DNA from: Halohasta litorea
GTDB taxonomy: Archaea > Halobacteriota > Halobacteria > Halobacteriales > Haloferacaceae
DNA: 64,000 nt
Reading direction: 5' to 3'
Assembly: GCF_024494645.1 (NCBI RefSeq)
Contig: NZ_JANHDJ010000004.1
Span: forward strand, 299,355 to 363,354
In this document: positions 18,434 through 27,037 of the stretch, piece by piece
Layout: each line of letters begins with the position of its first letter
Position numbering within the stretch: the first letter of the stretch is position 1
Made by a program: the position numbers and the translations under genes
Notes under the pieces: model-generated
The model's database searches: none
Told to the model about the DNA's origin: nothing
Seen by the model: only the letters and a program-made list of their open reading frames with translations

Positions 18434-18506
18434 GGGCCGGTGGGGTAGCTTGGTATCCTTCGGCCTTCGGGTGGCCGTAACCGCAGTTCGAATCTGCGCC
18501 GGCCCA
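18434..18506 (+). tRNA. tRNA-Pro (anticodon CGG)
   Basis: A complete 73-nt cloverleaf. Acceptor GGGCCGG (18434-18440) pairs with CCGGCCC (18499-18505), with discriminator A18506. The anticodon stem CGGCC/GGCCG encloses the loop TTCGGGT, giving anticodon CGG. T stem CGCAG/CTGCG encloses TTCGAAT. The 3' CCA is not encoded, as is common in haloarchaea. No intron is present. Confidence 0.93.
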
Positions 18507-18624
18507 CTTCTCCCGCACTCACCGAACGCCGAGTGACAACGAGGCGTTCCGACTGCGGGTGTGTGGAACACGCGACGATTCGAGCCAGCGAGTCGCACGC
18601 AACGTAGTGAGCACGTCTCGCCCT

Positions 18625-18650
18625 GTTCGAATCCGCGCCAGCCCATTTCT
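18625..18650 (+). repeat. Degenerate copy of the tRNA-Pro 3' end (att-like relic)
   Basis: Twenty-six bases starting at the T loop match bases 18487-18512 region of tRNA-Pro (T loop, 3' T stem, 3' acceptor strand and discriminator plus four flanking bases) with three mismatches. The corresponding 5' half of a tRNA is missing and the 5' T-stem strand does not pair. Such 3' tRNA fragments are typical attachment-site scars of integrated elements. No integrase remains nearby; a partial duplication without any element is the alternative. Confidence 0.6.
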
Positions 18651-18737
18651 ACCCCTCGTTTCGACCGGTTTTCGTCCTGGAACCACGATTGTACTCACCG
18701 GCGTTTTTATTTTGACGGCGGTTGTTGCCACGCACAG

Positions 18738-19445
18738 ATGCCCGGCAGTATCCTCCCGCTGGTCCGCCAGCGCGTCGACGCCGTCAGTGCGCTCAAATGG
18801 GCGGTTCTGCTCGGCCTTATATACGCCGTCACGCGAAACCTCTCGCTCATTCTCGGGTTACTTACGGCTCTGTTGGTCACCGAAACCATCGACATCCTCG
18901 AAGTCCATCCCGCTGTCGACGAGCGGTGGGTGAAAGTCGGCTTGGGTGGGGTCCTGCTGTCCCTGAGTTGTCTCTGGCTCTGGGGCGAACTCCAGGAGCC
19001 CACAGCTGCCCGCAGGCTCTGGGTGCCGATCCTGGCTCTCGGAGGGAGTCTGTGGGTGCTCCTGGACGCCCGTGCGGATTTCGTCCAGGGTCGGCGGTTC
19101 GACGGGCGACGGTTCCACACCCCCGAACCGGACGATGAGCCGAGCGCCAGCGATGTAATGGTGCTCTCACAGCACGCCCAACTCATTGCGAACTCCGTTC
19201 GGGAGGGCCCGAAAACGGTCGGCGAACTCGCTGTCGACTGCGATCTCACCGAATCGCGGGTCCGTGAGGCAATCGAAATAGCCGGGGAAGATGGGACCAT
19301 CTATCCAGTCGACCCCGACGCCGACGACCCACGGTACGCGCTGGATGAAGGGAAGATGGGTGCCAGCGGCGTCGGTCGACTGGCCGCTGGTGGCGTCTCC
19401 AGCGTGCTCCGCCGGCTGGCACGACCGTTCGTCGACCAGTTCTGA
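18738..19445 (+). CDS. Membrane protein with C-terminal winged-helix-like domain
   Basis: A 235-residue protein. Three or four hydrophobic segments occupy about residues 15-110. A soluble region follows with a helix-turn-helix-like stretch (LSQHAQLIANSVREGPKTVGELAVDCDL, then SRVREAIEIAGEDGTIYPV, about 135-195). A membrane-tethered DNA-binding or protein-binding domain is one reading. No family was recognised. ATG 18738 was chosen because upstream in-frame sequence runs through the tRNA relic. Confidence 0.6.
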   Translation: MPGSILPLVRQRVDAVSALKWAVLLGLIYAVTRNLSLILGLLTALLVTETIDILEVHPAVDERWVKVGLGGVLLSLSCLWLWGELQEPTAARRLWVPILALGGSLWVLLDARADFVQGRRFDGRRFHTPEPDDEPSASDVMVLSQHAQLIANSVREGPKTVGELAVDCDLTESRVREAIEIAGEDGTIYPVDPDADDPRYALDEGKMGASGVGRLAAGGVSSVLRRLARPFVDQF

Positions 19446-19469
19446 ACACGGTACGTCCAGCGTCGACCA

Positions 19470-19940
19470 TTATTTAAAAGTGGATTCTTCCTCCGATTGT
19501 GCGACCCCGAACACCAACAGCGCGGTGCCGAGCAGGGCCGAATTTTTCACGAAGTTGATCGTCTCCTGTTGTTTTTGCTCCTCGTCGACCGCCCAGAAGT
19601 CGTGCATCATCGGCGTGACGCCGAGAAAAAACGTTACCACCGATACTGCGGCGAGTTTGGGAACCCGCCACAATGTGATTCCGACCCCACCGAAAAGCAG
19701 GAGCCAGTGGGAGCCTTTCGTCGCCAGTTCGGGCAGTGGGACACCCTTCGCCTCGGCGTACTGGGCGCGCTCGTTGAGGTTCATGAGGCCATCGAGTGCC
19801 ATCTGCGCGAGGAGCCCACCATAGAGCAGCCGACCGAGTCGAAACGCGGTCGTCCGGGCAGTTGGCCTCGACGGCGGGTGCTCGCTACTGTCGGGCTCTG
19901 TGGACTCGGATCGGGCTCGCTGGCGGAGCGGTTCGAGCAT
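19470..19940 (-). CDS. DoxX-family membrane protein
   Basis: A 156-residue protein with four hydrophobic helices (about residues 30-50, 65-85, 90-105 and 130-150). The pattern GRLLYGGLLAQMALDGLMNL and FFLGVTPMMHDFWAV is typical of the DoxX/SURF4-like group, whose members are linked to redox or respiratory functions, though the reaction here is unknown. The first 20-30 residues are hydrophilic. An upstream in-frame start at 20000 exists but reads into unlike sequence. Confidence 0.75.
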   Translation of the reverse strand: MLEPLRQRARSESTEPDSSEHPPSRPTARTTAFRLGRLLYGGLLAQMALDGLMNLNERAQYAEAKGVPLPELATKGSHWLLLFGGVGITLWRVPKLAAVSVVTFFLGVTPMMHDFWAVDEEQKQQETINFVKNSALLGTALLVFGVAQSEEESTFK

Positions 19941-20021
19941 ATCTATCGGAACGGCCGAGAGGCACTTAGGTGTCCTTGCCAGTCGCCTCGTCGGCGGCAT
20001 CAGGTACCGTCGATCGCCGGT

Positions 20022-21414
20022 TCATCGCCGCCCGAGGGCTTCCTCGAACACGCGCTGGGCGCGTTCGTACGCCCTATCGCGGTCGACGATCGGCTCGGAG
20101 TACTCCGGAGCCAACTCCTCACGCTTCCCTGCTGAAAGGTTCGGCCAGTCGACGATTTTCTCGGGCTCCACTCCACGCAGTTCGGGAACGTACTCCGTCA
20201 CGTACACCGCGTTATCGTCGTACTTCGCCATCTGGGCCACCGGATCGAAGATACGCACGTCGACCGTATCGGTCCCGGTCGAGGCGATCCACTGCCAGTT
20301 GGCGCTGTTGTTGGCCGGGTCGTGGTCGACCAGTTTGTCGGCGAAGTACGCCGCGCCCTTCCGCCAGTCGACCAGGAGGTGCTTGGTCAGAAACGAGGCG
20401 ACGTTCTGCCGCGGGCGGTTGTGGATATTGCCCTCCCGGTCGAGTTGGCGCATCCCGGCGTCGACCAGTGGATAGCCCGTCTCGCCGCGTTGCCACGCTT
20501 CGAACTCCGTGGGGTCGTTCCGCCAGGCGATGGGGTTCGGGACCGTCTTGTAGTTCTCAGTTGGGAGTTCAGGGTTGTTGTACAGCAGGTGGTAGTGCTG
20601 TTCGCGCCAGGAGAGTTCGTAGCGGAATTTGTCGATATTCTGCCGTGCGGCGTCGCTGCTGGCAGTCTCGTACTGGTGGGTGGCGTCGGCCCACACTTCG
20701 CGGATGCCGATCATTCCAGCGGCGAGATAAGGCGAGAGCCGCGAGACCGCCCCGACCGGTCGGTCGACCGCGGCGGCCATATCATCCCGTGTGTCGTTGT
20801 ACGTCCCGATCCCATCGGCGAGAAACTCGTCGTACCGCGATCTCGCGGCACGATACCCCGCTTCGGGGAGGTTGATATCGACCACCGCCTCCTGGAGTTC
20901 GGCATCGTCGGTCACCGCTGCGAGGGCATCGCTGCTCGGTGCCGCCGCGGGTGTCGGTTTCTCGATTGCCTGCCAGTCGGTGTAGAACTGACTGTGGCTC
21001 GGATACCGGGGCTCCAACCCTTCCGGGTCGACCAACACGAGGTCGGTCACCGACGCCGTTGGGGGGTGTCATCGACCTGCTGTTGGCGATCACGTCGGCG
21101 GGGCCGGTAGTGCCGGTTGTAATAGAGCCGGTCGGCGTCGTATTCGGCGGCGATCGCATCGAGTTCGGCGGCGGGATCACCCTCCCGAACGAGTAGGTCC
21201 GAACCGAGCCCGCGGTAGCACTGTTTGAGCCGTCGGATGCCGGTTATAAAGAATGCCCACTGGCGCGGACCGACCTGCTCGCGGCATTCGGGGTCGAGAA
21301 TATACACCGGAAGCGTGGTGTCCGCATGCGTGGCCGCGGCCAGCCCGCAGTTGTCCCGAATCCGGAGATCCCGCCCCGAATCCGGAGATCCCGCTGGTGC
21401 CAGAAGAGATGCAT
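20022..21414 (-). pseudogene. phr: Deoxyribodipyrimidine photolyase, disrupted by two frameshifts
   Basis: Three reading frames together spell a full cryptochrome/photolyase. ATG 21414 begins MHLFWHQRDLRIR, the usual N-terminus. The frame is lost inside a 20-bp tandem duplication (21355-21394); deleting one copy restores DNCGLAAATHADTTLPVYILDPEC exactly. A second break lies near 21061-21066, a run of six G (C on the coding strand); adding one base rejoins VDDTPPTASVTDLVLVDPEG. The C-terminal FAD-binding domain (20022-21050) is intact, with NRPRQNVASFLTKHLL and DHDPANNSANWQW-type motifs. The enzyme would repair UV-made cyclobutane dimers. The lesions could be real decay or, for the homopolymer, a sequencing error. 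Confidence 0.85.
21355..21394 (-). repeat. 20-bp perfect tandem duplication inside the photolyase gene
   Basis: Bases 21355-21374 and 21375-21394 are identical. Because 20 is not a multiple of three, the duplication shifts the photolyase frame. Perfect identity suggests a recent slippage or repair event. Confidence 0.9.
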
Positions 21415-21459
21415 ACCCTCTGTTGGGCGTGGAAACGTATGATCAGTAGGGTCGAACCT

Positions 21460-21843
21460 ATGAGAACAGTGTCTTTTTCGCGTGGCGGCTCTGTGGGGTA
21501 CTATGGCCCCTTCGTTCTCGGAGGTCTCGCAGCCGCCGCTGTCGGCGCGCTGGCTGGCTGTAGCGAGACGATGGGGGACGCCGAGCCGACCGACGGGTCC
21601 GACCAAACGACGATGGAACGGGGGAACTCGATCTCCAGGAGGCAAACGTCGTCAGCGTGGTGGTGACTGCCCAATAAGGCCGCTACGAGTTCACCGTGGG
21701 ACTACGCCACGACGATGCGGGCGAGGACGGCTACGCCGACTGGTGGCAGGTCGAACGGCTCGACGGCACCCGACTCGGACGCCGTGACTTGCTCCATTCG
21801 CACCCGAACTAACAGTCATTCGCGGACGTAGACTGTCCCTAAC
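21460..21843 (+). pseudogene. Decayed haloarchaeal lipoprotein gene
   Basis: The frame from ATG 21460 encodes a lipoprotein leader with lipobox LAGC (about residue 34) and reads to a stop at 21664-21666. The homologous-looking remainder continues in another frame: LDLQEANVVSVVV, then an in-frame stop, RYEFTVGLRHDDAGEDGYADWWQV, LGRRDLLHSHPN and a further stop. The GEDGYADWWQVE-type segment is one I associate with a conserved secreted haloarchaeal protein of unknown function. One frameshift plus at least one internal stop make it a pseudogene. It abuts the broken photolyase head to head. Confidence 0.6.
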
Positions 21844-21848
21844 CGGCG

Positions 21849-22811
21849 TTAGAAGTCCTCTTCCCAGTCGTCGGAGAGGTCTTCGACCGCGTTGTCATCC
21901 CAGTCCTCACCATCGTCCCAATCCTCTCCTTCGTCCCAGTCTTCGCCCTCGTCCCAGTCGTCATCCATTCCGGTGTCACTTGTGTCAGCTTCCTCCCAGT
22001 CGTCATCTATTCCGGTGTCGCTTGTGTCACCGCCATCCACATCGTCAGTCATTCCGTCGGCGGTCGTGTCGTCCCACCCGTCGTTCGGACCACCGGACAC
22101 ACCGCCACCAGTCCCACCAGCCCCACCAGCGCCACCGGCCGACCCGGTACCGTCGGCCCACTCCTGGAGGTGGGCGGCGACGTACTCCTTGCCGCCGAGG
22201 CCGAACGCCAACCCAAGGGCCAGCGCCAGCCCGAGGCCGACGGCCGTCGAGAACGTCTCGCCGATCACGTAGACGATCTGGACGTTGATTCCCATGGTGT
22301 CGACACCCACGACGACGACCATGAAGTAGAGCAGCCCCTTGAGAACCGGCGAAACAACGGCCTGGACCATCCCCGACATGGAGCGTTCGGCGACGGTTCC
22401 AGCGTAGTTCGCGAGGAAAAACCCGGCCCCGATAATCGCCAGTCCGCCGAAAAACTGCGGGAGATAGCCGACGACCCCATTCAGCCACGTGTTCAGCCCA
22501 CTGAGGCCGACGTATCCGGTAGCCATGCGGAAGGCGAGCAGTATTCCGTAGGCTTTGACGGCCGTACCTGCGATAAGCGCGAGACGTGGTCGGCCGCTAA
22601 ACAGCGCAGCAAGCGGCGTGTTTGCCGCCCGTGCATCGAGGTTCGCGTAGGTGGCGAGCTGTGTCGTGAACCGGCCGAGCCCGATCGCGATTGCACTCCC
22701 GACCGCAACGATCAGTAGCGTCGTCGCGAGCGTCGGCAGGAACTCGACGAACGCGTTCATCCCGTCAGTGAGTATCCCAGTGGCCCTATTGACGACCAGC
22801 ACGTTATGCAT
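21849..22811 (-). CDS. Multi-helix membrane protein, mechanosensitive-channel-like, with acidic repeat tail
   Basis: A 320-residue protein. Five to six hydrophobic helices occupy residues 15-205, with a conserved-TM-helix pattern seen in MscS-related and 'TM helix' proteins, including GLGLALALGLAFGLGGKEYVAAHL, reminiscent of the MscS pore helix and the start of its beta domain. The soluble MscS cage is missing. Instead there is a Gly-rich hinge and a strongly acidic repetitive tail (about 235-320) built of EDWDEG/DDWEEAD-like units. Ion conduction is an inference. A later in-frame ATG (residue 18) is an alternative start. Confidence 0.65.
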   Translation of the reverse strand: MHNVLVVNRATGILTDGMNAFVEFLPTLATTLLIVAVGSAIAIGLGRFTTQLATYANLDARAANTPLAALFSGRPRLALIAGTAVKAYGILLAFRMATGYVGLSGLNTWLNGVVGYLPQFFGGLAIIGAGFFLANYAGTVAERSMSGMVQAVVSPVLKGLLYFMVVVVGVDTMGINVQIVYVIGETFSTAVGLGLALALGLAFGLGGKEYVAAHLQEWADGTGSAGGAGGAGGTGGGVSGGPNDGWDDTTADGMTDDVDGGDTSDTGIDDDWEEADTSDTGMDDDWDEGEDWDEGEDWDDGEDWDDNAVEDLSDDWEEDF

Positions 22812-22992
22812 CGGCTACGCCCCCCGTCAGAACTGGTATCCTGACACTACGATCAAACATACAGTACGTATGAACAGAATGTGGTACATAACTTAGTTCA
22901 TTTATCCTGCGGATTAGCAATCGGCGTCGGCCGCCCGGTCGAGTGCCTCTGGAGATCGGCGGCGGTCGCAGTAGAGAGTGCTGTCGAGGCTG

Positions 22993-24189
22993 TCAGTAGA
23001 TGTCGATGTCGAGCGTATCGAGTACCGAGCCGACGAAGATCGCCCGCCGTTGGCCGCTCTCCGACCGGACGCCCTTATGAATCCCGGCGACGAGAAGCCC
23101 CTCGTCGGTCTCCAGGAAGTACGGCCCGCCGGAGTCGCCGCCCGCGCTGTGAGTATCGACGCCCAGCTCGCGGTGGCCGTCGGGGGCCTCCGTGAGCTCG
23201 GTGATCCGGCCCGCACACCGGCCCGAGACTGCGCCCTGTTTGTAGATCGGCCGCCCCTCGGCGTGGGCGGCTTCGAGCGCCGACCAGCTCGCGGCCCCGA
23301 CGATCGGCCGGTCGTCGTAGCTGTTGCCGCCCGGATCGGCGAGAAACCGGCTCGGGTAGCTGTCCGTCTCAACGGCGACGGCGGCGACGTCGACCGTGTC
23401 TCCGGCCGCATAACACCGACCGATCGTGTGGGGTTGTCTGGACTGATACAGTTCGATCCCGCGGAGCGCGGCGGGGTCGTGGTCCTGTTTTTCCTCGAAG
23501 GTATGGGCAGTCGTGACGATCACGGCCCGCCCGTTTCGGAGCCCGCGGAACCCAGTCGAGGCGATCTTGCCGACCGTCTCGCTTCTGACTGCCGCCCCCA
23601 TGGCGATCCCGTGTTTCCGGTATCGGGCATCGGCAAACCGGCCGAGGGTGTGCTGACAGTCGGCTTCCAGTCGCTCTGTCGGTCGGGTCCGAACCTCCAC
23701 CTCGACGCGCCCGCTCTCCAGGAGCCGTTCCCCGATTCGCCCGGCGTCGAGCTCGTCGGCGATACGCTCGATGGCTCCCTCGACCCGGTCGGTCTCGACC
23801 GGGGCCGGACAGTCGACGAACAGTCGCAGACCATCGTCAGTGGATTGTCTGCTCACGCTCACCCGCCCGCTTGCGGTCTCCATCGCAGAAGAGAGTTCGG
23901 TCACGTCGGCGAGCCGACCCTGTAGTTCACCGGCGAGCGTTCGGCCAGCCGTGATCTCCTGGACGATCTCACGGTCGACCCGCATCGTCGCAGGTTCGTA
24001 GGTCGGCGGAGACGGCGGTGTCGACCCGTCGGCGTACTGCGCTTGGTTCGCCACACACTGACCACACTCGATCGGCACCGTGCCGGACGACGAGGACGCA
24101 CGTGTCGGTCGAGACCCTGTGACAGCAACTCCTGTCGGAAGCAGCCCACTTACGGCACACGTTTTTAAAAACGCCCGTCGGTTCATCAT
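22993..24189 (-). CDS. Tat-exported trypsin-like serine protease
   Basis: A 398-residue secreted protein. The N-terminal NRRAFLKTCAVSGLL is a twin-arginine signal. A pro-region-like domain with alternating helices and strands (about 70-190) precedes a chymotrypsin-fold domain with the triad in TTAHTFEE (His), VDVAAVAV (Asp) and GGDSGGPYFL (Ser). A CGQC pair lies near residue 42. Being exported folded through Tat is usual in haloarchaea. The pro-region may act as inhibitor or chaperone; the substrate is unknown. Confidence 0.85.
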   Translation of the reverse strand: MMNRRAFLKTCAVSGLLPTGVAVTGSRPTRASSSSGTVPIECGQCVANQAQYADGSTPPSPPTYEPATMRVDREIVQEITAGRTLAGELQGRLADVTELSSAMETASGRVSVSRQSTDDGLRLFVDCPAPVETDRVEGAIERIADELDAGRIGERLLESGRVEVEVRTRPTERLEADCQHTLGRFADARYRKHGIAMGAAVRSETVGKIASTGFRGLRNGRAVIVTTAHTFEEKQDHDPAALRGIELYQSRQPHTIGRCYAAGDTVDVAAVAVETDSYPSRFLADPGGNSYDDRPIVGAASWSALEAAHAEGRPIYKQGAVSGRCAGRITELTEAPDGHRELGVDTHSAGGDSGGPYFLETDEGLLVAGIHKGVRSESGQRRAIFVGSVLDTLDIDIY

Positions 24190-24293
24190 CAGGTGGTTGC
24201 GGATAGCTACAGCTACGTATCACAAAGCTATGGTTGGCCCTCGCGGTGAGTGTCAGCGTCGACAACCGCTTGAACTGACCGGTTAGTCGCCGC

Positions 24294-25796
24294 CTAATCC
24301 GCCCCGACCACGAACCGGCTGTCGTCCTCGTCGCCCGCTGGCGTCGTCAGCAGCGAGACGCCGACGGTGAGCAGCGCACCCAGCGCCATCGCAGCCAGGG
24401 CGACATCCCAGCCGCCGTAGGTTCTGGCGAACAGCGACACGGTCGTTCCGGCGAGGTCGACCGGGACCGCGGGGACGAACACGTGGCTGAGGTAGAGCAG
24501 TTGACTGCCGACGATTCCGGCGAGAATCCCGTTTCGGGTCGTCCCCTGCCAGTAGAGTGCGACCATCACGGGGAGTGTCAACTGGGCGAACCCACCGAAG
24601 GCCGTGTTGCCGACCTCGATCAGCGTGCCGGGGCGGCTCAGACTGGCGACGAACGTGGCGGTCGCAAAGGCCGCCACACCGCCGCGGGCGAGCCAGGCCT
24701 CTCGGGACTCGCTCAGCGTCGGATCGACGAAGGGTCGGTAGAGGTCCCGGATGAAGTACGACGACCCCGACAGGAGCATCGAATCGGAGGACGACATCAT
24801 CGCTGCAAGTGCGCCAGCGATCACGAGCGCGGCGAACCAAGCGGGCGTGTACTCCGATAAGAGGACTGGGAGGACGTTCGCCCCCTCCGGGACTTCGATA
24901 CCGAGTCCGGCAGCCCAGGTCCCCAGCAGGAACGTCGGGACGAACAACAGCAACACGAGCGCCGGCCAGAGAACGAACGAGCGTTTGAGCACACGGTCGG
25001 AGCCAGCGACGAAGAACCGCTGGTTGATCTGCGGAAACATCGTGACGCCGAAGGCGATCACTACCGCCGTCGAGATGATATAGGCGGGCGTGTAGAAATC
25101 GCTGCCGAGTGCGAGAAACTCGGGGTTGCTCGACTCCAGCGCGGCGGTCGCCCCACTTGGCCCACCGACCGCCGACAGCACCCAGCCAAGGGCGATCCAG
25201 ACCACCGAGAGCATGAACAGCCCCTGGATCGTATCGGTCCAGGCGACCCCGCGCATCCCGGCGATCACGACATACAGGATCATAAACGCCGTAATAAGGG
25301 CTGCACCGGCCCAGTAGGGGATCGCCCCGCCAGTGAGCCCGGTGAGTGCCTCGCCAGCGCCCATCTGCTGGAGCATCACGTAGGGGAAGAGCCAAAAGAG
25401 GCTGATACCAGCGACGAGCCCACGAAGGCGAGTCGACCCGAACCGATCGCCCAACATCTCCGAGAGCGTGACGTACCCCTCCTGCTGGCCGATGAGCCAC
25501 TGTTTGTAGCCGATGAGATACCAGAGGATGGCGAACAACACCCCGTCCATCACGCCCATGACGAGAATCCACTCCGGTCCCCGGGCGTAGGCGAGGTTCG
25601 GGCCCCCGAAGAACGTAAAGGCCGACAGCAGCGTGGCGAAGGTCGTAAACAGCAAGACGAGCGTACCGATCGACCGGTTGGCCAGGTAGTAATCCTCGGC
25701 GACGTTTTCGGTCACGCGGTAGGCGACCAGCCCGATCCCCAACGCCAGCACCAGGTAGCCAACGACAATCCCCAGCTGGAGGCTCAGCTCAGCCAT
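24294..25796 (-). CDS. Sodium:solute symporter (SSS family)
   Basis: A 500-residue integral membrane carrier with about 13 hydrophobic segments, using the Na+ gradient for uptake of an organic solute. The first helices (LQLGIVVGYLVLALGIGLVAY) and the block GMRGVAWTDTIQGLFML in the middle are characteristic of the SSS family. It overlaps the DUF3311 gene upstream by eight bases; that pairing is common, with the small protein thought to be an accessory subunit. The substrate is not evident. Confidence 0.92.
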   Translation of the reverse strand: MAELSLQLGIVVGYLVLALGIGLVAYRVTENVAEDYYLANRSIGTLVLLFTTFATLLSAFTFFGGPNLAYARGPEWILVMGVMDGVLFAILWYLIGYKQWLIGQQEGYVTLSEMLGDRFGSTRLRGLVAGISLFWLFPYVMLQQMGAGEALTGLTGGAIPYWAGAALITAFMILYVVIAGMRGVAWTDTIQGLFMLSVVWIALGWVLSAVGGPSGATAALESSNPEFLALGSDFYTPAYIISTAVVIAFGVTMFPQINQRFFVAGSDRVLKRSFVLWPALVLLLFVPTFLLGTWAAGLGIEVPEGANVLPVLLSEYTPAWFAALVIAGALAAMMSSSDSMLLSGSSYFIRDLYRPFVDPTLSESREAWLARGGVAAFATATFVASLSRPGTLIEVGNTAFGGFAQLTLPVMVALYWQGTTRNGILAGIVGSQLLYLSHVFVPAVPVDLAGTTVSLFARTYGGWDVALAAMALGALLTVGVSLLTTPAGDEDDSRFVVGAD

Positions 25797-26004
25797 CGGT
25801 TACCCCCATATAGCGGTCCCAGTCAGTACGCGTGAACAGGTAGAACACGACGCTTGCGAGCCCCATCCAGCCGATGTGCCACCACAGCCAGATCGGGAGC
25901 CCGGCGGCCGTCCGTGGATCGCCCCACAGGAACCACGGCACCGAGAGGCCGACGATCACGGAGAACGTCACCACCCACAGCAGGGTTCGGATACGCGCTG
26001 TCAT
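25789..26004 (-). CDS. DUF3311 small membrane protein, symporter partner
   Basis: A 71-residue protein with two hydrophobic helices (about residues 8-28 and 38-60) and the WLWWHIGWMGLASVVFYLFT pattern of DUF3311. It overlaps the following SSS symporter gene and is therefore probably translated with it. Similar small proteins accompany pantothenate- and proline-type symporters. Confidence 0.85.
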   Translation of the reverse strand: MTARIRTLLWVVTFSVIVGLSVPWFLWGDPRTAAGLPIWLWWHIGWMGLASVVFYLFTRTDWDRYMGVTDG

Positions 26005-26160
26005 TACTGCGGATTGCCGACAGACACACCTAAATATTGCTAATCGTCCCCGGAGTGGCTTATTGAAGAGATTATCCCTTCAATACAGTTCCGTCGGTCC
26101 GACAGTCGGCTCCTTCGGCCGGTCAGGAGCTATAATCGGCTCCGACGCGAAGCCGCGAGT

Positions 26161-26901
26161 ATGCAAACGGCTGTCCAGCTCTACACATTCGACGCCTCGC
26201 CGCTGTCGCTTTCGGCCCAGCTCGAAGCCGTCGCGGAGGCCGGGTTCGACGGCGTCGAGTTCGCGGGCCTCGGCACCGACCCCGGACCGGTTCGGTCGAC
26301 GCTCGCTCGGTTCGATCTGGCTGCGCCGAGTGCTCACATCCCGCTGTCGACGCTCGAATCAGGGGTCGAAAGTGCAGTCGAGCCCTACCGTGAACTCGGC
26401 GTCGAGACGGTCGTGATTCCCTCCCTCGACCCAAAGCGGCTCCAGGAGGGAACGATCCGCGGGGCGGCAGCGGCCATCGATAGCGTGGCTGGGGCTCTCG
26501 ACCGACAGGGGTTCGGGCTGGCCTACCACAACCACGACGCCGAGTTCGAGAGGATCGGCGAACTGTTCGCCCTGGACGTACTTTTAGCGGAAACCGGCGT
26601 CGGCCTCGAACTCGACGTCGGGTGGGCCGCCGCAGCCGATGCCGATCCGGTCGCGCTGATCGATCGGTATGCCGACCGCCTGACTGCGATCCATCTCAAG
26701 GACGTGCGGCTCGACTTGACTGCTCCGCGCGGTGGGGTTGCAGTCGACCTCGGCGAAGGGGATGTGGATCTCGACGGCTGTCTGGCTGTTGCGGCCGACG
26801 CCGACGTGGAGTGGATCGTCTTCGAGTACGACGCACCCCCCGAGCCGCTGGTCTCGCTGCAGGCGGCCGGTGACTGGATCGCCGGGAAAACCCACCACTG
26901 A
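26161..26901 (+). CDS. Sugar phosphate isomerase/epimerase (xylose isomerase-like TIM barrel)
   Basis: A 246-residue cytosolic TIM-barrel protein of the AP-endonuclease-2/xylose-isomerase superfamily. Metal-site strands are recognisable: FDGVEFAGLG near the N-terminus, YHNHDAEFE near 122, LELDVGWAAAADADP near 152, AIHLKDVR near 178 and VFEYDAPPEP near the C-terminus, giving the usual Glu/Asp/His ligands. Length fits IolE/hydroxypyruvate-isomerase types. No sugar pathway gene is adjacent, so the substrate is open. Confidence 0.8.
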   Translation: MQTAVQLYTFDASPLSLSAQLEAVAEAGFDGVEFAGLGTDPGPVRSTLARFDLAAPSAHIPLSTLESGVESAVEPYRELGVETVVIPSLDPKRLQEGTIRGAAAAIDSVAGALDRQGFGLAYHNHDAEFERIGELFALDVLLAETGVGLELDVGWAAAADADPVALIDRYADRLTAIHLKDVRLDLTAPRGGVAVDLGEGDVDLDGCLAVAADADVEWIVFEYDAPPEPLVSLQAAGDWIAGKTHH

Positions 26902-27037
26902 CCGCTTGCCGGTGGAATGTGTCGGTTGAGAATGGACGACAGCTATTTGGGACCACAGTATTTATATAGCGTGTTAGAGCAGTCGCGGATCGGCTCCGCA
27001 TCTACAGTCATCAGCAGATTTCCGAGGGATACACATC

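Noticed and set aside
21047..21307. Middle photolyase fragment considered as a separate small gene
   Set aside because: It joins exactly to sequences on both sides once the duplication and the homopolymer are corrected.
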